DNA of 10,350 nucleotides. It comes from JAIVJN01 sp036732565. Lineage in GTDB: Bacteria; Acidobacteriota; Vicinamibacteria; Vicinamibacterales; UBA2999. Each line of letters begins with the position of its first letter. The stretch's first letter is position 1. A program made the translations under genes and the position numbers. Under the pieces are notes generated by a model. It saw nothing but the letters and a program-made list of their open reading frames with translations, searched no databases and was not told the DNA's origin. This document shows, in pieces, positions 5,907-10,350 of this stretch. The stretch covers positions 1 through 10,350 of the forward strand of contig DAINCF010000246.1 in assembly GCA_036732565.1 (NCBI GenBank). The letters are read 5' to 3'.

Positions 5907-6959
5907 ATGAGTTTGTTCCCGTCGAAGAAACGGTTGACCGATCTCGTGTCCTGCGCCGGTTGAGCGAGCAAACTCGCTGCTGGCGAGCTCGCTCACGTGC
6001 TGAGCGACATCCCTCCGCAGACCGACTCCCGTGTCCTCATCGATTTCAGGACGGCGGACGATGCGGGTGTGTACGTGTGGGAGGGAGGACCGGCGCTGGT
6101 GCAGACGGTGGACTTCTTCACGCCGATCGTCGACGACCCATACGTGTACGGTCAGATCGCCGCGGCCAACGCTCTGAGCGACGTCTACGCGATGGGCGGG
6201 CGTCCGGTGACCGCCCTGGCGATCGCGGGCATTCCGAAAGACGCGCTCGAGCCCGCGGAGGTGAAGGCGATCTTCCGCGGCGGGTTCGACAAGCTTCGCG
6301 AGGCGGGCGTCGCGCTCCTCGGCGGCCACACCGTCCAGGATCCCGAGCTCAAGTTTGGCTACGCGGTCACCGGCGCGATCGATCCCTCGCGCGTGCTCTC
6401 GAACGCCGGCGCGCAGCCCGGCGATGTGCTCATCCTCACCAAGCCGCTCGGCACCGGCATCGTCGGTACCGCGATCAAGAATCGCCGGGCGCCGGACGAC
6501 GTGGTCGAGTTCGCCGTCGCCTCGATGCGGATGCTCAACAAGGCGGCGGCCGAGGCCGTCGCCCAGCTCCGTGGGGTCCGCGCGTGCACTGACATCACGG
6601 GCTTCGGCCTGCTTGGGCACGGTTCGGAGGTGGCGGCCGCGAGCCGGGTCACCCTGGCCATCGAAGCCGCCGAAGTGCCAGTCCTTCGCGGCGTCCTGGA
6701 AATTGCCCAGCGCAACCGCTCGGGCGGGATGGTGACCAACCGTCAGCACTTCGCGGCCGGAGTGGACATGGACGATCAGGTGGTTCCAGGACCCCTCCAA
6801 GACGTGCTCTATGACCCGCAAACATCTGGCGGTCTATTGTTTACGGTCGCGCCAGACGGCGCAGCCCAGGTGTTGGAGGCCCTCCAGCGGGCCGGGGTGG
6901 CCGCGGTCCGAATCGGGGAAGTCCGACGAGGATCGGACCACTACGTTACCGTTCTGTGA
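5907..6959 (+). CDS. selD: Selenophosphate synthase (SelD), itself a selenoprotein with Sec at residue 19
   Basis: SelD makes selenophosphate from selenide and ATP, the selenium donor for selenocysteine and 2-selenouridine. Read from ATG 5907 through one in-frame TGA (5961-5963) the product has 350 residues, the normal length. The N-terminus LTDLVSCAG-U19-ASK aligns with the E. coli active site GAGCGCK: U19 falls on catalytic Cys17 and K22 on Lys20. The rest shows ADDAGVY (50-56), TVDFFTPIVDDP, NALSDVYAMGG, GGHTVQDPE, TDITGFGLLGH and DPQTSGG (303-309), all SelD hallmarks. An in-frame TAG at 5895 leaves ATG 5907 as the only upstream start. A GTG start at 5997 would give a 320-residue protein without the catalytic residue. 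A SECIS-like hairpin begins at the TGA. The genome should therefore encode SelA, SelB and tRNA-Sec elsewhere. Confidence 0.93.
5961..5995 (+). promoter_or_regulatory. Bacterial SECIS element in selD
   Basis: The recoding TGA opens a perfect 9-base-pair lower stem (5961-5969 with 5987-5995). After a small bulge (5970-5973) an upper stem pairs 5974-5977 with 5983-5986 around a five-base loop TGCTG. A G stands at the second loop position, 16 bases after the TGA. Bacterial SECIS elements bound by SelB have this plan: the UGA in or next to the lower stem and a short apical loop with an early G. The wobble-free pairing inside a coding region is unlikely by chance. Confidence 0.8.
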
Positions 6960-6977
6960 TTTACCCTAAAGACCACA

Positions 6978-6993
6978 TGTGAAATGTTTCACT
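6978..6993. promoter_or_regulatory. CRP/FNR-family-like operator before the atp genes
   Basis: TGTGA-AATGTT-TCACT matches the CRP consensus TGTGA-N6-TCACA at 9 of 10 positions. It sits within a wider inverted repeat (6975-6996: ACA, one mismatch, GTGAAA, two bases, TTTCAC, one mismatch, TGT). Its centre is near -42 to -44 relative to the start expected from the -10 box at 7017, the class II activator position. Which regulator would bind is unknown. Confidence 0.5.
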
Positions 6994-7022
6994 TGTGAGC
7001 CGTCTTTCGCTGATGGTATAAG
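6993..7022 (+). promoter_or_regulatory. Promoter for the atp gene cluster
   Basis: TTGTGA (6993-6998) and TATAAG (7017-7022) are separated by 18 bases. They match the sigma-70 consensus at 4 and 5 of 6 positions. The start of transcription would be near 7027-7029, leaving a leader of about 48 bases. The moderate -35 overlaps the CRP-like site, which suits an activated promoter. Confidence 0.55.
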
Positions 7023-7075
7023 TGATCGGTTTATTTCCATGCCGCCGACGTGTGCATGGATGAGGCCGCATCAGC

Positions 7076-7498
7076 GTGAATCCCGACCTCTCTGTTTTCG
7101 TCGTCATCGCCCTTCTGCTGCTGTGCACCGCGCTCTTGAATGCGCTGGTGTTCAAGCCGATCCTGCGTGTTGCAGGTGAGCGCGAGCAGGCGGTGCGGGG
7201 CGCACGCGAGCTCGCGGAGTCCGCGGCCCAGAAGGCGACGCTTGCGGCGGCGGAGTACGAACGGACGCTGACCGCCGCGCGTGCGGATCTCCACCGGCAG
7301 ATGGACGACAAACGACGCGTCGCTCTCGACGCGCGCGCGCAGGTGCTGGCCGAGACGCGGAGCATCGCGGAGCGAGAGCTCCAACAGGCGCGCGCGCAGG
7401 TATCAGAGCAATCGGCCGCCGCCCGAGCGGCATTGGATGACGATGCCACTGTGCTTGCCGGCGCCATTGTCGAACGCGTGCTGGGGCGCGCGTCGTAA
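7076..7498 (+). CDS. ATP synthase F0 subunit b' (b-type, first copy)
   Basis: This 140-residue protein has one N-terminal membrane helix (about residues 6-26, hydrophobic, ending FKPI) and then a long charged, alanine- and arginine-rich helix to the end, interrupted by no proline. That is the plan of the b subunits, the peripheral stalk joining F0 in the membrane to F1. It has no signal peptide. Start GTG 7076 is fixed by an in-frame TGA at 7061-7063; GAGG at 7062-7065 may be the ribosome binding site. A second b gene follows, so the stalk is probably a b/b' heterodimer as in cyanobacteria and many other bacteria. Which copy should be called b or b' cannot be settled from sequence alone. Confidence 0.85.
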   Translation: MNPDLSVFVVIALLLLCTALLNALVFKPILRVAGEREQAVRGARELAESAAQKATLAAAEYERTLTAARADLHRQMDDKRRVALDARAQVLAETRSIAERELQQARAQVSEQSAAARAALDDDATVLAGAIVERVLGRAS

Positions 7499-7567
7499 AG
7501 GTCTCAACATCCATTGCTTGCTGTGATGACCCTCTCTTCGCACCGCCCGCCGCGCGCTTGTGAATTT

Positions 7568-8215
7568 ATGCTCAAGCTGCTCGCGATCTGTGCTTTCGTT
7601 GCGGTGCTCGCCGCAGCGGGCGTGGCCACGGCCCAGCCCGCCGAGCATCCGCCGGCCCAGGCCGCCGCGCATCAACCGGCAGACCAGCACCCGGCCGATG
7701 CCGAACACGCTGACGAGGCGCACGCCACCACCATCTGGCAGCAGATCGGCCCTTACGTCAACTTCGTCATTCTCATCGGCCTCCTCTATTACCTCTTCCG
7801 CGCGCCCGTCGCCGACTACCTGCAGGGACGCAGCACCGGCATTCGGAAGGATCTCGTTGACGCCGCCGAGCTCCGGGCGACCGCGACCGGTCAGCTCGCC
7901 GAGATCGACCGCAAGTTGAAGGCGCTCCCCGGCGAGATCGAGACGCTGCGCCAGCGCGGCGCCGAGGAGATCGCCGCCGAAGAAGTGCGCATCGCCAACC
8001 AGGCGGCGAGTGAGCGCGAGCGCTTGCTCGAGCAGACCCGCCGCGAGATCGACGTCCAGCTCCGCATCGCGAAACGGGACCTGGTGCAGCACGCCGCGAA
8101 CCTGTCGGTGCAGCTGGCGACGGATCGGATCAAGGAGCAAATCACTCCAGCCGATCAGGATCGGCTCGTCGATCGCTATCTCCAGCAACTGCGGTCGGAC
8201 GAAGCACCTCACTAG
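7568..8215 (+). CDS. atpF: ATP synthase F0 subunit b with signal-peptide-like N-terminus
   Basis: Read from ATG 7568 the product has 215 residues, long for a b subunit (about 156 in E. coli). Residues 1-22 look like a signal peptide with an ATA|Q cleavage site. Residues 23-55 form a proline-, alanine- and acid-rich segment with six histidines. A membrane helix follows (about 60-78: IGPYVNFVILIGLLYYLF, then RAP), and then a long coiled-coil region to about residue 200. The membrane helix and coil define the b-subunit family; the N-terminal extension would lie outside the membrane. Upstream starts at TTG 7514 and ATG 7526 are open but would put a polar stretch before the signal peptide. atpH begins 8 bases after the stop. 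Confidence 0.88.
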   Translation: MLKLLAICAFVAVLAAAGVATAQPAEHPPAQAAAHQPADQHPADAEHADEAHATTIWQQIGPYVNFVILIGLLYYLFRAPVADYLQGRSTGIRKDLVDAAELRATATGQLAEIDRKLKALPGEIETLRQRGAEEIAAEEVRIANQAASERERLLEQTRREIDVQLRIAKRDLVQHAANLSVQLATDRIKEQITPADQDRLVDRYLQQLRSDEAPH

Positions 8216-8223
8216 GCGAGACC

Positions 8224-8769
8224 ATGGCACGCAACCCATCAGCCAGTCGATACGCGCGCGCGCTGCTCGACGTCGCGATCGCTCAGTCGGATCCGAGCCG
8301 GGTCGAGGGCGATCTATCGACGCTGTCGACCCTGTTGACGGAGCATCCCGAGCTGCCGCAGGCGCTGACCAACCCCCGCATCCCCGTTGCGGCGCGATCG
8401 TCGCTCATCGGTGCGCTGACGGAGCGGGCGGGCGTGGACAGCATCGTCGCGAGACTGCTCGTGCTGCTGGTCGAGCGCGGCCGCTTCGAGTTGTTCCCCG
8501 ACATCGTTGATGTGTACGGTGAGCGTCTCCTCGCGCATCGCCGCATCGTCCGCGCGCATGTCACCTCGGCTACGCCGCTTGCGCCGGAGCACCAGGATGC
8601 GCTGCGTCAAGGCCTGTCGCGGGTGACGGGCAAGGATGTTCAGATCGAAGTGGACACTGACCCGGCGCTCATTGGCGGCATCGTGGCGCGGATTGGCAGC
8701 ACTGTGTACGACGGCAGCGTTCGTACGCAATTGCAGAAGGTGAGACAGCAGCTCGTCGAGCGAGCATAG
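8224..8769 (+). CDS. atpH: ATP synthase F1 subunit delta (OSCP family)
   Basis: This 181-residue protein is of the normal length for subunit delta, which caps the F1 head and holds it to the b stalk. The N-terminal helical domain opens with NPSASRYARALLDVA, the usual delta start, and the middle has LLVLLVERGRFELFPDIVDVYGE. The C-terminal part has VEVD-like IEVDTDPALIGGIVARIGSTVYDGSVRTQL, the family's most conserved segment. AGGCGAGA (8214-8221) is a plausible ribosome binding site just before ATG 8224. It lies between atpF and atpA as in nearly all bacterial atp operons. Confidence 0.96.
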   Translation: MARNPSASRYARALLDVAIAQSDPSRVEGDLSTLSTLLTEHPELPQALTNPRIPVAARSSLIGALTERAGVDSIVARLLVLLVERGRFELFPDIVDVYGERLLAHRRIVRAHVTSATPLAPEHQDALRQGLSRVTGKDVQIEVDTDPALIGGIVARIGSTVYDGSVRTQLQKVRQQLVERA

Positions 8770-8786
8770 CGCGCGGGACGTTGTTT

Positions 8787-10322
8787 ATGAATATCAAAGC
8801 AGACGAGATCTCCAAGATCATCCGGGAGCAGATCGGCAACTTCGCCGCCGACGTCGACGTGTCCGAGGTCGGCACGGTCACATCGCTCGGCGACGGTATC
8901 GCGCGCCTGCACGGCTGCGAGAACGCGATGGCCGGCGAGATGCTCGAGTTCCCTCACGGCGTCTTCGGCATCGCGTTGAACCTCGAGGAGGACAGCGTCG
9001 GCGCCGTGCTCCTCGGCGAGTACCGCGAGATCAAGGAAGGCGATCCGGTCAAGCGGACGGGCCGGATCATCTCGGTGCCGGTCGGCGAGGAGCTGCTGGG
9101 ACGCGTGGTCAACGCGCTGGGGCAGCCCATCGACGGCAAGGGTCCGATCATGACGAGTGACACCGCACCGATCGAGCGCCTGGCGCCCGGCGTGGTCGAT
9201 CGTCAGCCGGTACGCGAGCCGATGCAGACGGGGCTCAAGGCCATCGACGGGATGGTCCCGATCGGCCGTGGTCAGCGCGAGCTGATCATCGGCGACCGGC
9301 AAACCGGCAAGACCGCGGTCGCGCTCGACACCATCCTGAACCAGAAGAGCACGGGCGTCATCTGCATCTACAACGCAATCGGCCAGAAGCAGTCGACGAT
9401 CGCGCAGCTCGTGCGCACGCTCGAAGAGAACGATGCGCTCCGCTACAGCATCGTGGTCGCGGCCGCGGCGTCGGATCCAGCGCCGATGCTCTACATCAGC
9501 CCGTACTCCGCGACCGCGATGGGCGAGTACTTCCGCGACAGCGGACGTCATGCGCTGCTGGTGTACGACGACCTGTCGAAACACGCGCAGGCCTATCGTG
9601 AGATCTCGTTGCTGCTGCGCCGACCGCCCGGCCGCGAGGCGTATCCCGGTGACGTCTTCTACCTGCACTCGCGTCTGCTGGAGCGCGCGGCGAAGTTGAA
9701 CGACGCGAACGGCGGCGGATCGCTCACGTCGCTGCCGATCATCGAAACGCAGGCCGGCGACCTGTCGGCCTACATCCCGACGAACGTGATCTCGATCACG
9801 GACGGCCAGATCTTCCTGGAGTCGGACCTGTTCAACCAGGGCATCCGCCCGGCGATCAACGTCGGCAACTCCGTGTCGCGCGTCGGCGGATCGGCGCAGA
9901 TCAAGGCGATGCGGCAGGTGGCCGGCACGCTGCGGCTCGATCTCGCGCAGTATCGCGAGCTCGCGGCGTTCGCGCAGTTCGGCAGCAGCGACCTGGACAA
10001 GGCCACGCAGCAGCAGCTCAATCGCGGCGCCCGCTTGGTGGAGTTACTGAAGCAGCCGCAGTATCAACCGCTGTCGGTCGACCAGCAGGTGGTTGTCCTC
10101 TACGCCGGGACGCAGGGGTTCGTGGATCAGGTTCCGGTGCCCGATGTTCGCGCCTACGAGGACGAGCTGCTTCGCTACATGGCCACGCGGCACGGCCAGC
10201 TCCTCGAGGCGATTGCGCAGAAGAAGACCCTCGACGATGAGGTCAAGGGCGCGCTGAACGCGGCGTTGAAGGAGTTCGGCGAGCAGTTCGCCGCCACCCG
10301 CGCGGCGGGAGCGCGAGCGTAA
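8787..10322 (+). CDS. atpA: ATP synthase F1 subunit alpha
   Basis: This 511-residue protein is the non-catalytic nucleotide-binding subunit of the F1 head; three copies alternate with beta. Seen: the beta-barrel start VGTVTSLGDGIARLHG; the Walker A motif G169-DRQTGKT-176 with K175, numbered as in E. coli; ALLVYDDLSKHAQAYREISL; RRPPGREAYPGDVFYLHSRL, the alpha signature; and SVSRVGGSAQIKAM with the arginine finger that reaches the beta site. ATG 8787 is preferred over TTG 8781 because GGGA at 8775-8778 is then 8 bases away and MNIKADEISKII is a normal start. The stop is followed directly by a strong hairpin. atpG, atpD and atpC would be expected beyond the window. Confidence 0.97.
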   Translation: MNIKADEISKIIREQIGNFAADVDVSEVGTVTSLGDGIARLHGCENAMAGEMLEFPHGVFGIALNLEEDSVGAVLLGEYREIKEGDPVKRTGRIISVPVGEELLGRVVNALGQPIDGKGPIMTSDTAPIERLAPGVVDRQPVREPMQTGLKAIDGMVPIGRGQRELIIGDRQTGKTAVALDTILNQKSTGVICIYNAIGQKQSTIAQLVRTLEENDALRYSIVVAAAASDPAPMLYISPYSATAMGEYFRDSGRHALLVYDDLSKHAQAYREISLLLRRPPGREAYPGDVFYLHSRLLERAAKLNDANGGGSLTSLPIIETQAGDLSAYIPTNVISITDGQIFLESDLFNQGIRPAINVGNSVSRVGGSAQIKAMRQVAGTLRLDLAQYRELAAFAQFGSSDLDKATQQQLNRGARLVELLKQPQYQPLSVDQQVVVLYAGTQGFVDQVPVPDVRAYEDELLRYMATRHGQLLEAIAQKKTLDDEVKGALNAALKEFGEQFAATRAAGARA

Positions 10323-10326
10323 TGGT

Positions 10327-10348
10327 CGGCCGGCCTGAAGGCCGGCCG
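10327..10348. repeat. REP-like hairpin directly after atpA
   Basis: A perfect 10-base-pair stem, CGGCCGGCCT against AGGCCGGCCG, closes on GA (or on a TGAA tetraloop). It starts 5 bases after the atpA stop. Its core GGCCTGAAGGCC also occurs in the arms of the inverted repeat at 3099-3243, which suggests a dispersed palindromic family. Without a T-tract and with more atp genes expected downstream, a role in mRNA stability is more likely than termination. Confidence 0.75.
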
Positions 10349-10350
10349 CT

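Noticed and set aside
5989..6004. A third parS candidate around CACGTG at 5994-5999
   Set aside because: Only the central hexamer matches; the flanking bases do not fit TGTTN or AAACA, and they belong to the SECIS stem and SelD coding sequence.
5960..6592. Open frame in another + frame overlapping the start of selD
   Set aside because: The product is low-complexity Arg/Ala/Gly sequence with no motif, while the selD frame shows family motifs through the same bases.
5625..6821. Open frame of 398 codons on the - strand opposite selD and the array
   Set aside because: It crosses a heptad array and the conserved selD gene and shows no domain; it is a shadow of high GC third positions.
6985..6992. 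parS half-site TGTTTCAC before the atp genes
   Set aside because: The other half is missing; the surrounding symmetry fits a CRP/FNR-type operator better.
10327..10348. Intrinsic terminator after atpA
   Set aside because: The stem is strong, but the visible sequence after it is GC-rich with no T-tract, and further atp genes are expected downstream.

Overview
This window reads as a GC-rich bacterial chromosome segment close to a replication origin. The gene order mnmE-mnmG-rsmG-parA-parB, followed by genes for ATP synthase, is an ancient arrangement seen near oriC in many bacteria. Two parS-type centromere sites lie within it. The high GC content, the many low-complexity heptad arrays between genes and the four-helix-bundle gene fit Acidobacteriota of the Vicinamibacteria type. 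That placement is an inference from style, not from a search. All genes found are on the + strand, and no tRNA, rRNA, CRISPR array, DnaA-box cluster or transposase gene was seen.

Layout. (1) 1-294: the 3' end of mnmE. (2) 295-531: a gap filled by a GGTTCT-type repeat in inverted halves. (3) 532-3104: mnmG and rsmG, overlapping by 4 bases, with a perfect palindromic parS inside mnmG. (4) 3099-3454: a gap holding a long inverted repeat (REPIN-like), a heptad array, a second parS and a promoter for parA. (5) 3455-5133: parA and parB, 2 bases apart. (6) 5141-5888: a compact unit made of an inverted heptad array, a four-helix-bundle (23S-IVS type) gene and an opposite heptad array. (7) 5907-6959: selD. 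(8) 6960-10322: a promoter with a CRP/FNR-like operator, then the ATP synthase genes b', b, delta and alpha. A perfect hairpin follows the alpha gene, and the window ends there.

The most notable gene is selD. Its true reading frame begins at 5907 and contains an in-frame UGA at 5961-5963, at the catalytic Cys/Sec position. A hairpin with bacterial SECIS geometry begins at that UGA. SelD is therefore very probably itself a selenoprotein. A conventional gene caller would truncate it to a GTG start at 5997 and lose the active site.

Together the genes cover tRNA wobble-uridine modification (MnmE/MnmG), 16S rRNA methylation (RsmG), chromosome segregation (ParA/ParB/parS), selenophosphate supply (SelD) and energy conversion (F-type ATP synthase). 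The genes for subunits a and c, normally upstream of b, are absent here; the four-helix-bundle unit and selD occupy that place. The best candidate for an undescribed element is the four-helix-bundle gene framed by oppositely oriented heptad arrays. The array itself encodes the last residues of the protein.
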